Assembly (NCBI GenBank): GCA_913060505.1
Contig: CAJXRQ010000009.1
Span: forward strand, 46,396 to 110,395
Source of the DNA: an uncultured Desulfovibrio sp.
GTDB taxonomy: Bacteria > Desulfobacterota > Desulfovibrionia > Desulfovibrionales > Desulfovibrionaceae
DNA: 64,000 bases
Direction of reading: 5' to 3'
Shown: piece by piece, positions 33,440 through 42,512 of the stretch
How positions within the stretch are numbered: position 1 is the first letter of the stretch
Layout of the letters: every line of letters starts with the position of its first letter
Program-made: the position numbers and the translations under genes
Notes under the pieces: model-generated
The model's database searches: none
What the model was told of the DNA's origin: nothing
What the model saw: only the letters and a program-made list of their open reading frames with translations

Positions 33440-34858
33440 ATGAAACAGACACTCTTCCACATCACATTGTCGTTTACTCTTGTCCTTTTCTGGACCATTG
33501 CTCCAAAGGCAGTCCACGCTGCCGAGCAAAAGAATCCACTCATTTATTCGGTACAGATCAGCACGAACGTCATGGAGGCAAAAGCCGCCCTTGCATACGA
33601 ACAACTCAAACTCGCCCTGCCAAACTATGGCAGTGAGGCCCGGATGGAAAAGGTTGGCAAATATTACTCCATCCGCATCGGAACCTATGCGACCCAAAAA
33701 CAGACCGCAGCGGTGCTGCCGGAAATCCGGCACGCTTACCCGGACGCCCTGATTATTGCTACGCGCCTGCTGGAAGACCGTATTCTGCTTCCCCGGCCTG
33801 CAGAAAAGGACGCCATTAAAAAAACTGTGGCCGTAGGAACAGACGCGCTGCCCCAACCAACGGAAATCACGCCCAACCCCACCCCTGTAAATATGGAAAC
33901 CGGGACAGAAGCCCAACCCAAAACACAGGCTCACCAAAACGCTCCAAATGCAATACGCCAGAGGATCAAATCCGAAAAACCGGAAAACAAAGCAGCGCAA
34001 CCTGTTGCCGCAGCAGATGCGTCAGGAGATACGCCGAATGCAAAAGATCCTGCCACGATGCTCGGCATGCCCATTAAAATGGTCACGGACATACTGCTCG
34101 GCATCGTTGCCCTGCTCGCGCTTGCAGTCCTGCTCCTGCAACTGCGGCCCGACAAGACAAAAGTTCTTAGCAAACAGGACTACTACCAGAAAGAATCGGC
34201 CACCGGACCATGGAAGCTGCACCCGAAGCTGGAAAAACGGCTGCAGGAAAACATCAACCACGCCGCCCTGGCCGAAGAAAACCTTATGGCGGTCAACAAA
34301 AACGCGCGCACAGTTTACTTTTCGAGCAGTGCGCGGGGTGAAGGCAAGACAATTGCAGCGCTCTCCATGGCCCACGCCATCAGTACCCAGATGGATGCAC
34401 CAGTCCTGCTAATCGACGGCAGCACGCCGGAACCGACCCTGCACAAGCTCTTCGGCATGAAGCGAAGCCCGGGCTTCATGGATGTTATGCCCGGCAAGAT
34501 CACGGTCGACGAGGTCATCAAGCCCACGGTCTACAATAATCTTTTCATCATGCCTTTCGGCTCCGAGGATTCGACCAAAAACATCCACCCGGAAAAGGTC
34601 TCCTCCGTTCTTGAAGTCCTGTGCTGTACCCACAAGTATGTTATCTACGACGGCCCGACCCTGTGGTCCACGCCCAACGCCGCGCTCATCGCGGCCCGAT
34701 TCGACGGGGTGATTATTGCCGCAGAATCGGAACGAACCAAATGGGAAGTGGTGCAGATGAACAAGGAAAAAATCGAGCGTGTGGGGGGATCGGTCTTCGG
34801 CATGGTTTTGAACAAACGGTACTACTACATCCCGCGCTTCCTCTATGGGAAGGTATAG
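33440..34858 (+). CDS. SPOR-domain/BY-kinase-like fusion, polysaccharide export regulator
   Basis: A 472-residue protein of unusual layout. Residues 1-27 are a signal peptide (to AVHA). Residues about 34-112 look like a SPOR domain (IYSVQISTNVMEAKAALAYEQL, KYYSIRIGTYATQKQTA). A proline-rich linker and a transmembrane helix (about 212-235) lead to a CpsD/CapB-type P-loop domain with Walker A SSSARGEGKT (295-304), an A'-like LLIDGSTPEP and a B-like YVIYDGP. The second aspartate and arginine of the usual DxDxR are not kept. The end RYYYIPRFLYGKV carries four tyrosines. BY-kinases phosphorylate such clusters and control chain length. It heads the operon with wza and wzz. Confidence 0.82.
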   Translation: MKQTLFHITLSFTLVLFWTIAPKAVHAAEQKNPLIYSVQISTNVMEAKAALAYEQLKLALPNYGSEARMEKVGKYYSIRIGTYATQKQTAAVLPEIRHAYPDALIIATRLLEDRILLPRPAEKDAIKKTVAVGTDALPQPTEITPNPTPVNMETGTEAQPKTQAHQNAPNAIRQRIKSEKPENKAAQPVAAADASGDTPNAKDPATMLGMPIKMVTDILLGIVALLALAVLLLQLRPDKTKVLSKQDYYQKESATGPWKLHPKLEKRLQENINHAALAEENLMAVNKNARTVYFSSSARGEGKTIAALSMAHAISTQMDAPVLLIDGSTPEPTLHKLFGMKRSPGFMDVMPGKITVDEVIKPTVYNNLFIMPFGSEDSTKNIHPEKVSSVLEVLCCTHKYVIYDGPTLWSTPNAALIAARFDGVIIAAESERTKWEVVQMNKEKIERVGGSVFGMVLNKRYYYIPRFLYGKV

Positions 34859-34867
34859 GACAACGAT

Positions 34868-35908
34868 ATGACCCGATACACACGCATACTCACCGGCCTG
34901 CTGCTGATCTCGGCCCTATGCTGGTCGTGCACGCCCCGGACAAAGCTCGCGCCGGGGGAAGAAACCACCGTAGGGCAAACCACCTTTGCAGCAGAACAAG
35001 GCATCTATCCACCGGAAAACAACCTCTTCCCCGAATACCGACTCGTTCCCGGTGACCAACTGGACGTCCTTTTCCAGATTCAAACTCTCCAGGCCGTGGA
35101 AGACTACACTGTCACACCCAACGACACCCTGACCGTCAAATTTGTGAACTTCCCCGAACTGAACGAAACCCAACGGGTTCGCCCCGACGGCAACATCTCG
35201 CTGGGCTATGTGGGTGATGTGAACGTGGTGGGCAAAACTCCACAGCAACTCAAAGATGAATTGGAACAACGTTATGCCAGCTATTTCCGCAATCCGCAGG
35301 TATACGTAACCGTGGACGAGTTCCGGGAGCGAATCAAAGAACTGAAAAAGGACCTGCACACGGCCTCACGTGGTTTGAGTCGTCTGGTCACGGTGCGGCC
35401 CGACGGATACGCCACCTTCCCGCTGGCCGGGGATCTGCTTGTGGCACACAAAACCATCCCGGAAGTACGCGAGGAATTGGGCGACTTTTACGAAGGCTAT
35501 CTGACCGGACTGCACGTGGACCTCTTTTTGGAGGAACACGCCGGGGCAGTGGTCTACGTTCTGGGCATGGTGGAAGAATCCGGAGCGCACAAAATAAACA
35601 GGCCCATTACGGTTCTTCAGGCACTGGCGCTGGCTGGCGGCGCCAAGAGCGAGGCCGGATTAAACACGGTGCTGGTCTTCCGCAGAAACGGCAAGGAATT
35701 TATTACCACCCGCGTGAATCTCGAAGATCCGCTCCAAACCGCGCAGGGCAGCCAGCTCTTTTTCCTGCGTCCGGACGACATCGTCTACGTGCCGGAATCC
35801 AAGTACTTCGAAGCGGCCCGCGTCATGAAGGCCATAGCGGACATCATCCTCTTTCGGGGATGGGGCATCACCTTCAGCAGCGATACCCTCCAATTTCCCG
35901 GAAACTAG
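34868..35908 (+). CDS. Wza-type polysaccharide export outer-membrane lipoprotein
   Basis: A 346-residue lipoprotein. The signal peptide ends in a lipobox ALCWSC. Three export-type blocks are visible: EYRLVPGDQLDVLFQ with RVRPDGNISLGYVGDVNVVGKTPQQL, a second VRPDGYATFPLAGDLLVAHKTIPEV, and a SLBB region (VYVLGMVEESGAHKINRPITVLQALALAGG). It forms the outer-membrane channel of Wzy-dependent export. It starts ten bases after the SPOR/kinase gene and lies 13 bases before the Wzz-like gene. Identification is firm. Confidence 0.93.
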   Translation: MTRYTRILTGLLLISALCWSCTPRTKLAPGEETTVGQTTFAAEQGIYPPENNLFPEYRLVPGDQLDVLFQIQTLQAVEDYTVTPNDTLTVKFVNFPELNETQRVRPDGNISLGYVGDVNVVGKTPQQLKDELEQRYASYFRNPQVYVTVDEFRERIKELKKDLHTASRGLSRLVTVRPDGYATFPLAGDLLVAHKTIPEVREELGDFYEGYLTGLHVDLFLEEHAGAVVYVLGMVEESGAHKINRPITVLQALALAGGAKSEAGLNTVLVFRRNGKEFITTRVNLEDPLQTAQGSQLFFLRPDDIVYVPESKYFEAARVMKAIADIILFRGWGITFSSDTLQFPGN

Positions 35909-35921
35909 CGAGGCTATTTAC

Positions 35922-37298
35922 ATGATACGAACAGAAGATCACCTGCGGGAAATCATCACCATATTCTTTGCCAAAAAACGAACAATTCTGGCTACCACGT
36001 CGATATTCGTGCTCTTTGCCGCGCTTGTCTCCCTATTCTGGCCCCCTGTGTATTCTGCAACCAGCGAGGTGCTGGTTAAAGCCAAAAAGCTGGAAAAAAG
36101 CCCGGAAGCGCTGGAAGACACACAGATACGCATGTTTGAACTGGACACCGAAGATCTGGCCTCGGAATTGCAAATCATGATCTCGCCGGACGTGCTATCC
36201 GCAGCCATTACCTCCATGGCCGAGCAGGGAGTGGTTTACGACACATCAACGCTGCAGCCGGACAAGTTGGGCGAGGCGGTGATGAAACTGCAAAAGGGAC
36301 TGGATACGGACATCATTCCCAAATCCAACATTATCGAGGTTTCGATCTCCGGGCCGGACCCGAAAAAGGTGACCACAATCTTGCGCCATCTGGTCACCAG
36401 CTACATCACCCACAGGGGAAATATATACAGCCCCTCGGAAGTAGAGGATTTCTTCGACAAGCAGGTGCAGCGCTTCAGCGGTGATCTGAAAAAAAAAGAA
36501 AACGAACTGCGTGATCTGGTGGCCGAAACCGGCGCACCAAATCCCTCACTGGAAATTGAACACAACCTGACCCGCAAGCGCACGCTGGAAGTTCAACTCA
36601 ACGAACTGGAAACCAGCGTGGTGGAGCGGGAAAAACTCATCTCCCACCTCCGCCAGTCGTTGGCTTCTGAGGACATCAAATTCTTCTCCTTTGTCAACAA
36701 CTTAACCATCAACCAAATCAGCGAGAAGCTGCAGGCCCTGGTCATAGAAGAAGGCAGTCTCCTGCGGCTCTATACGCCAAAGCATGAAGCCGTCGTCGCC
36801 ATCCGCGAACAAATTGCCAGCCTCTTTGGCAAATTGCAGACCGAAGTGCAGGCCTTTATGGAAAACGAAAGCACCCTACTGGCCATTGATACGGAACGGC
36901 TGGAACTGATCCGGCAACGGTTGCAGAACATTGCCAAGCGCAATGTGGCGCTGCACGGACAACTCATCGAGCAACAGGGCATCACTCACGAAATGGCCCT
37001 GCTCAAACATTCTTACGCCACCTTTACCAAGCGTTTGGAAGAGTCGCGCATCAGCGGCAGCAAAGATGCCAACACCCTGTTCATGGTCTCGGTCCTGAGC
37101 CAACCCTATTCCACGGGTTTGCCCGTTTTTCCGAACAGGCGAACCCTGATGCCGCTGGCTCTCCTGGCCGGATTCATCACCGGATGCAGCCTCGGCTTTT
37201 TGCGGGAATACTTCGACCACACTTTTAAAAAGCCGGAAGACGCGAAGCGCTATGCTGGCATGCAAACCCTGTTCTCCATTCCGGCCTGGAAGGAGTAA
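35922..37298 (+). CDS. Wzz/GumC-like chain-length determinant
   Basis: A 458-residue inner-membrane protein with a transmembrane helix near residues 20-40 (ILATTSIFVLFAALVSLFW) and another near 420-440 (LMPLALLAGFITGCSLGFL). The large periplasmic part between is coiled-coil rich (LEVQLNELETSVVEREKLISHLRQ). The N-terminal Wzz domain (YSATSEVLVKAKK) and a FPNRRTLMPLA turn before the second helix are standard. There is no C-terminal kinase domain; that activity is likely supplied by the SPOR/BY-kinase protein two genes upstream. Sets polymer length with the ligase/polymerase downstream. Confidence 0.92.
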   Translation: MIRTEDHLREIITIFFAKKRTILATTSIFVLFAALVSLFWPPVYSATSEVLVKAKKLEKSPEALEDTQIRMFELDTEDLASELQIMISPDVLSAAITSMAEQGVVYDTSTLQPDKLGEAVMKLQKGLDTDIIPKSNIIEVSISGPDPKKVTTILRHLVTSYITHRGNIYSPSEVEDFFDKQVQRFSGDLKKKENELRDLVAETGAPNPSLEIEHNLTRKRTLEVQLNELETSVVEREKLISHLRQSLASEDIKFFSFVNNLTINQISEKLQALVIEEGSLLRLYTPKHEAVVAIREQIASLFGKLQTEVQAFMENESTLLAIDTERLELIRQRLQNIAKRNVALHGQLIEQQGITHEMALLKHSYATFTKRLEESRISGSKDANTLFMVSVLSQPYSTGLPVFPNRRTLMPLALLAGFITGCSLGFLREYFDHTFKKPEDAKRYAGMQTLFSIPAWKE

Positions 37299-37299
37299 A

Positions 37300-38427
37300 A
37301 TGCGTTTCGTGGAAAAAGTCACCACATCGGTCAGCGATGATTCCGACTGCCTGACCCGTCCCATGCCGGACCCAGGAGACTTTCGCCACGACTACACCGA
37401 ACCTTCGCTCTGGGCCTCCTTGTGGAACACCGTGTTTAACCGGGTGGCCGGGGCGCTACTGCTTGTGCTGACGCTGCCCGCCATTCTGGTACTGGCCCTT
37501 GCCGTCAAAATTATCAATCCCGGCCCGGTCTTTTACATGGGTACCCGCCTCGGACAAAACAGGGTTCCTTTTTACATGTATAAATTCCGCACGCTGGATA
37601 CGGGCATACAGAAAAAAATCGGAGCAAAAATGCTTTCCGAAAAGAAGCAGGAAATCCAGCCTTTTCTCAAACTCATGCGCGACACACGGCTGGACGAATT
37701 GCCCCAATTCTACAACGTGGTCAAAGGCGAAATGGCGCTGGTCGGGCCGCGTCCAGTCCGCCCGGAGCTATACGAAAACGTCTGCAGTGACCTGCCCGGC
37801 TACGACATCCGCTTTCTGGTGCGGCCCGGTCTGGTCGGTTTTTCCCAACTCTTTACCCCGCACGGCACGCCCAAGCGCATCCGGTCCCTGATCGACGCAC
37901 GGCTGGCAACGACCCAACGCAATATCCTCTGGGATATGGCCATCATCGTCTACACCGGGCTAACGCTTCTTCGGAGCCTTGCATCCAAAAGCTGGAGCCT
38001 GCTCTCGACCAGATTGCTGCTTCGCCTGCGCCATGGCCGCCCTGCGGATGAACGGGGGCACCACCGCATCAGAATCAAGAACGCCGTTGTTTTTGTGGCC
38101 CCGGCGGATGATGAAAACGGGATATCCGGAAACGGACAGGATTACGAACACGTAGGGAACTTGAAAGATTGTACGGACACCCATTTCCGGTTCCGCTCCC
38201 ATGCAATACTGGAACGCGACACGATCCATAAATTCCGTTTGCAACGCATACTCTCCCGACGCAAGGGAGTCAGCAGAAAACGGGCACATTGCACAGGCCG
38301 CATCTTCCGCCGGGTAGACAGCCCCGACCCCGAACAAAAACATGACTATATAATTGAATATTTTGTAGAAAACCCGTTTCAACAATACCTCATGGACAAA
38401 TATTTTCTGGACAAAAGTATTGCATAA
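37300..38427 (+). CDS. Initiating sugar-phosphate transferase with C-terminal PilZ-like extension
   Basis: A 375-residue membrane enzyme. AGGAG lies five bases before the ATG. After a hydrophobic hairpin (VAGALLLVLTLPAILVLALAVKI) comes the Bac_transf catalytic region: GPVFYMGTRLGQNRVPFYMYKFRT, DTRLDELPQFYNVVKGEMALVGPRPVRPE and VRPGLVGFSQL. It loads the first sugar phosphate onto the undecaprenyl carrier. Residues from about 245 on are an extra 130-residue part (HVGNLKDCTDTHFRFRSHA, CTGRIFRRVDS, DYIIEYF) whose strand pattern recalls PilZ, but the RxxxR and DxSxxG signature is not clear. That assignment is a guess. Confidence 0.88.
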   Translation: MRFVEKVTTSVSDDSDCLTRPMPDPGDFRHDYTEPSLWASLWNTVFNRVAGALLLVLTLPAILVLALAVKIINPGPVFYMGTRLGQNRVPFYMYKFRTLDTGIQKKIGAKMLSEKKQEIQPFLKLMRDTRLDELPQFYNVVKGEMALVGPRPVRPELYENVCSDLPGYDIRFLVRPGLVGFSQLFTPHGTPKRIRSLIDARLATTQRNILWDMAIIVYTGLTLLRSLASKSWSLLSTRLLLRLRHGRPADERGHHRIRIKNAVVFVAPADDENGISGNGQDYEHVGNLKDCTDTHFRFRSHAILERDTIHKFRLQRILSRRKGVSRKRAHCTGRIFRRVDSPDPEQKHDYIIEYFVENPFQQYLMDKYFLDKSIA

Positions 38428-38445
38428 CCGCAAGGCAGGTACTCC

Positions 38446-39930
38446 ATGCCCTCCTCAAGGCTGTCTCTTCCCCCGTTCTTCTTCGGCATGGCCGCTGCGA
38501 TCACCATAGCCGTCTCACTGGCGCTCCTGCTCACGCCCTACGCATGGATGGCCTTTTTGCCAGGCCTTATCCTCGTCTTTTTCCTGCTGCTGGGCCAAAA
38601 GCCCGAATGGGGATATTACATCATTGCCTTTCTCCTGCCGTTCGCGGCTTACCGCAACCTTGGCGGACCATTGGAATTCGTACGGCTGCACTGGCTTTTG
38701 GCCGCCGGGATCCTTGTAGTGATATTCTTGCGGCAGGTGGCAGACAAATCGCACTCCCTGCACCTGCGCTCTTCCCTCTGGCCGTGGCTGGCCGTGTATT
38801 TGGCGCTCTCTCTGGTTTCGGCCCTGTATTCCGATTATCCGGCAGTCGCGCTCAAAACCGTCGCACTTCAAGCCGTTGCCTACATTTTCATCGCGCTGGG
38901 CATGATGCTGGTCTCACGCAGGGGATTCCGAACCATCCTGCCCAACATCATCGTTGCCAGCATATCTCTGGGTTCCCTCTTTGCCTCATTGGGATTCTTT
39001 TTCAACATTTCCCTCTTTGCGGAAAAAGTGGACGGCACGTTCAAGCGCGGACTGGGCGTAACCACGGACCCCAATTCCCTGTCGCTCATGATTCTTTTTG
39101 TCACCCCGTTTCTGGCATACCGCTTTCTGCGAGCCACATCCAACCGGGGCCGCCTCTTTGCCCTGCTGTTGTTATTCGTCAACCTCATGGGGCTTGTTAC
39201 CACCTATTCTCGCGGGGGGTTAATCCTGCTCACCCTGCTCTCGATTTTTATACTGGGTACACATATCCACATGCTTTCGCCCCGCCACATAGGACTGATA
39301 CTCGCTCTCATGGGGCTGATCGCAACCGTATCTCTGGCCGTTATCCCGCCTTCGTACTGGGAACGGCAAATCAGCCTCGTCAAGACCGACAAACGCGACC
39401 TCTCACTCAAGCGCCGAGGATCCTATCTTCGGGTTGCGGGTGATGCATTTCTCAAACACCCGGTGCTTGGCTCCGGGCCAGGCACCTTTAAGGAACTCTA
39501 TGCCCAAAGCCCGTACGCAGACAAATTCGTGCGGGCCGGGAAAAACAGAAAACGCCCGGCCCACAACACCTATGCAGAAGTGCTGGTCGGCGGAGGACTG
39601 CCCAGCCTCTTTGTTTTCCTTGGCGTACTTGCCACCGGGCTTGCCAACTATACCCGCGCCAAACGCCGGTTCGAAGCACGCGAGGACAGGGAAATGGCCT
39701 TGCTGGTCGGCACCTATCGCATGTCCTACATTGCGCTATTGCTTTTCTTGATGCTCTTCAGTGATCTTTTCCAAAAGTATCTGTTGCTTTCCCTCGGCCT
39801 GTCACAGGTAGCGTTCAATCTTTCCGCAAATTCTCCCGGAGATTCGCCAGAATCACAGCCCCCGACTTCGCCCCCCGATAACGAAACGGAAAAAGAAGGC
39901 AAGACATGCCCCCTGCCGAAGGAGCTTTGA
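38446..39930 (+). CDS. O-antigen ligase/Wzy-like polymerase
   Basis: A 494-residue polytopic membrane protein with about a dozen hydrophobic segments. The characteristic Wzy_C region is present: LVTTYSRGGLILLTLLSIF with the conserved S-R-G, then a large periplasmic loop containing SYLRVAGDAFLKHPVLGSGPGTF and PAHNTYAEVLVGGGLPSLFVFL with the conserved histidine. It polymerises or ligates the polysaccharide repeat units. The C-terminal 35 residues are hydrophilic. It is followed directly by the fusion glycosyltransferase and shares its transcript. Confidence 0.9.
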   Translation: MPSSRLSLPPFFFGMAAAITIAVSLALLLTPYAWMAFLPGLILVFFLLLGQKPEWGYYIIAFLLPFAAYRNLGGPLEFVRLHWLLAAGILVVIFLRQVADKSHSLHLRSSLWPWLAVYLALSLVSALYSDYPAVALKTVALQAVAYIFIALGMMLVSRRGFRTILPNIIVASISLGSLFASLGFFFNISLFAEKVDGTFKRGLGVTTDPNSLSLMILFVTPFLAYRFLRATSNRGRLFALLLLFVNLMGLVTTYSRGGLILLTLLSIFILGTHIHMLSPRHIGLILALMGLIATVSLAVIPPSYWERQISLVKTDKRDLSLKRRGSYLRVAGDAFLKHPVLGSGPGTFKELYAQSPYADKFVRAGKNRKRPAHNTYAEVLVGGGLPSLFVFLGVLATGLANYTRAKRRFEAREDREMALLVGTYRMSYIALLLFLMLFSDLFQKYLLLSLGLSQVAFNLSANSPGDSPESQPPTSPPDNETEKEGKTCPLPKEL

Positions 39931-39931
39931 C

Positions 39932-42316
39932 ATGGAAGCACTTGCCATCCTGCTTTTTCTGCTGTCCGCGAGTGTTCCTCTGATCTTTTTCGTGATCTAT
40001 CCCATATGGCTGGCACTTTTACCGAAAAACCCCATTAAGCCGGCCCCGCACACGCCGCTCCCGTCGGTCACTGTGGTGGTGGCCGTGCGCAACGCAGCCC
40101 CCCTGTTGAGAAAAAAAATCGAAAACACGCTGGATCTGGACTATCCGCAACAATCTCTTGAAATTATTTTCATCTCGGACGGCTCCACGGACGAGACCAT
40201 GGACATTCTGCGCGACTATTCACCACGAGTGCGCATATTGGAAATAAAAAAGCACGAGGGTAAAAACAATGCCCTGAACACGGCCCTGCCTCACATCGCC
40301 ACCGAAGCCGTTTTTTTTACGGATGCGGACGCAATGCTCGCCACGGACGCCCTTCGCCGATTAGTCATGCCATTGGCGGACCCCACAGTCGGCGGGGTCT
40401 GCGGCAGGCGCCGCCCACAAAACGAAGCCGTGCTCGGATCGGCCCAGCAAATATACTTTCGGCTCGATGGGATCATCAAGCAAATGGAAAGCCGCACCGG
40501 GTCCATGACCTCCAATGACGGCAAAATATTCGCCATGCGGACTTCCCTGCTCGCCCCCCTGGCCGAAGGCGTCACCGACGACCTCTATGCCGCGCTTTCC
40601 ATCGTTCGACAGGGGTATAGATTCGTGTTTGAGCCCACGGCAACCGCAGAAGTCCGACAACCTTCACGCACACCGCGCCACGAAATAGAACGCAGGCATC
40701 GCATCGTCACAGGCAGCCTGCGCGGCATCCTTGCCCATGCCGGACTCCTGAACCCGCTTCGATTCGGCTTCTTCAGCCTTGCACTGGGTGTGAACAAAAT
40801 CCTGCGCCGCATGCTGCCACTAAGCCTGATCGGGCTGTTTATCTCTTCATGGATACTCGCTGATCTTGGCTTTTTCTTTATTTTCCTCTGGATTCAGCTT
40901 TTCTGCTACGCCCTTGCTGCGGCAGCACCGTTCCTGCAACATCGCGGCCCAGAAAAAATTGCCAAAGCGTCTGAGATGGCACTCTATTTTGTTCTCGGCA
41001 ACTGGGGCACCCTGCTCGCTCTCGCAGACCTTGCGCAGGGCAAGAAGGTTGCCCGGTGGGATCCCGTCAAGCACGACAAAATCAAACACGACACCTTGCA
41101 GACAAAACTGCCCCGGCTGGCCTATGTCATGTCCCGATTTCCCAAGATAACGGAAACCTTTGTGCTCTATGAAATTTTGGAAATGCAGAAACGCGGCCTG
41201 CCCGTGGAAATCTATCCCCTGCTGCGCGAACACCAGCATGTGGCCCATCCCGAAGCCATTGATTTATGCAAACGGGCGCACTACACCTCGCTTGTTTCGG
41301 TCGCCGTGTTCATGAGCAACATCCGCGCCCTCGGCACCATGCCCCTGCGCTGGCTCGATTCGTTGGTCCGTGTCGTTCGTGAAACGGCAACAGCCCCAAA
41401 AATCTGCGTTAAAAGCCTTGCCGTCTTCCCGCTCTCGGTCCATTTTGCGTTGGATATGCAAGCCAAAGGCGTGACCCATGTACACGCCCATTTTGCCACC
41501 CATCCGACCACCACGGCACTGATCTGCCACACGCTTTGCGATATTCCCTACAGCTTTACGGCTCATGCTCACGACATCTTCATGGATCAGCATTTTCTGG
41601 CGACGAAGATTCAAAAATCCGCCTTTACCGTACTCATCTCGGAATTCAACCGCCGCTTTCTACGCGAAAAGCTGGGCACAACTCTGGACGAAGAAAAACT
41701 CTGCATCATCCACTGCGGAGTTGATCCTTCGGTCTTTCGTCAACGCCCGAAGACACGCACACCCGGTCCCTGCCGCCTGCTCTGCGTCGGCTCGTTCAAG
41801 GACATGAAAGGTCACACCTTCCTACTGGAAGCCTGCGCCTTGCTCCGCGACCAAGGTCTGGAATTCGAATGTACGCTGGTGGGTGACGGCCCGTTACAGG
41901 GGACGGTGGAAAGGCAGATTGCCCACCTCGGCCTTGAGGATCATATACACCTGACCGGTCCCTTACCCAGAAAAGACGTGGCCCGGCTAACCCGCGATGC
42001 AGACATAGCCGTGCTTGCCTCGGTGCGGGGCAAGCGGGGTGACATGGACGGCATTCCCGTGGCTCTGATGGAAGCCATGGTCACCGGCCTGCCAGTGGTC
42101 TCCACGCGCCTCTCCGGCATACCTGAACTGGTTATGGAAAATGAGACGGGATTATTGGCAGACGCGGGAAACCGGATGGAACTGGCAGCGCACCTTGAAA
42201 CGCTCATACGCGATCCGGAACTGGCCCGCCGCATGGGCGAAGCCGGACGCACCAAAGTCCTGCGCGACTTTGATCTGCGCATCAATGCCGCCAAGCTGGC
42301 GGATCGCATGATTTGA
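39932..42316 (+). CDS. Two-domain glycosyltransferase: GT2 plus GT4 fusion
   Basis: A 794-residue protein starting one base after the polymerase stop. The N-terminal half is a membrane GT2: one helix, then SVTVVVAVRNAAPLL, IIFISDGSTDET, VFFTDADAM (DxD) and a later QRRHR-like ERRHRIVTG, followed by membrane helices at about 285-345. From about residue 390 a GT4 enzyme begins: RLAYVMSRFPKITETFVLYEI, VTHVHAHFATHPTT, CIIHCGVDPSVF, LLCVGSFKDMKGH and the E-x7-E region DGIPVALMEAMVTGLPVV. Two sugars of the repeat unit may therefore be added by one chain. Fusion of a processive-type GT2 with a GT4 is uncommon. Confidence 0.9.
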   Translation: MEALAILLFLLSASVPLIFFVIYPIWLALLPKNPIKPAPHTPLPSVTVVVAVRNAAPLLRKKIENTLDLDYPQQSLEIIFISDGSTDETMDILRDYSPRVRILEIKKHEGKNNALNTALPHIATEAVFFTDADAMLATDALRRLVMPLADPTVGGVCGRRRPQNEAVLGSAQQIYFRLDGIIKQMESRTGSMTSNDGKIFAMRTSLLAPLAEGVTDDLYAALSIVRQGYRFVFEPTATAEVRQPSRTPRHEIERRHRIVTGSLRGILAHAGLLNPLRFGFFSLALGVNKILRRMLPLSLIGLFISSWILADLGFFFIFLWIQLFCYALAAAAPFLQHRGPEKIAKASEMALYFVLGNWGTLLALADLAQGKKVARWDPVKHDKIKHDTLQTKLPRLAYVMSRFPKITETFVLYEILEMQKRGLPVEIYPLLREHQHVAHPEAIDLCKRAHYTSLVSVAVFMSNIRALGTMPLRWLDSLVRVVRETATAPKICVKSLAVFPLSVHFALDMQAKGVTHVHAHFATHPTTTALICHTLCDIPYSFTAHAHDIFMDQHFLATKIQKSAFTVLISEFNRRFLREKLGTTLDEEKLCIIHCGVDPSVFRQRPKTRTPGPCRLLCVGSFKDMKGHTFLLEACALLRDQGLEFECTLVGDGPLQGTVERQIAHLGLEDHIHLTGPLPRKDVARLTRDADIAVLASVRGKRGDMDGIPVALMEAMVTGLPVVSTRLSGIPELVMENETGLLADAGNRMELAAHLETLIRDPELARRMGEAGRTKVLRDFDLRINAAKLADRMI

Positions 42317-42512
42317 TACTTCCGGGAAACGACACCGGCGTGGGCCGTGTAAAAAATATTGCCCGCAACCATGAAAACAGGGTAGCAACGCCTCTGTCGG
42401 CATTTTCGCGGGGGAGCGGAATAATCCGGAGAGTCCAGCATCAGACAAATCGAATGAGGCGAATGGGCCATGCCCGGCAATCATGCACGAAAGCAATAGC
42501 TGTCTGCTGTCT
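42317..42512. other. Convergent gap
   Basis: About 195 bases between the convergent GT2-GT4 gene and the FnIII protein gene. Short overlapping frames have no support. I see no clear terminator with a T-run. Confidence 0.5.
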
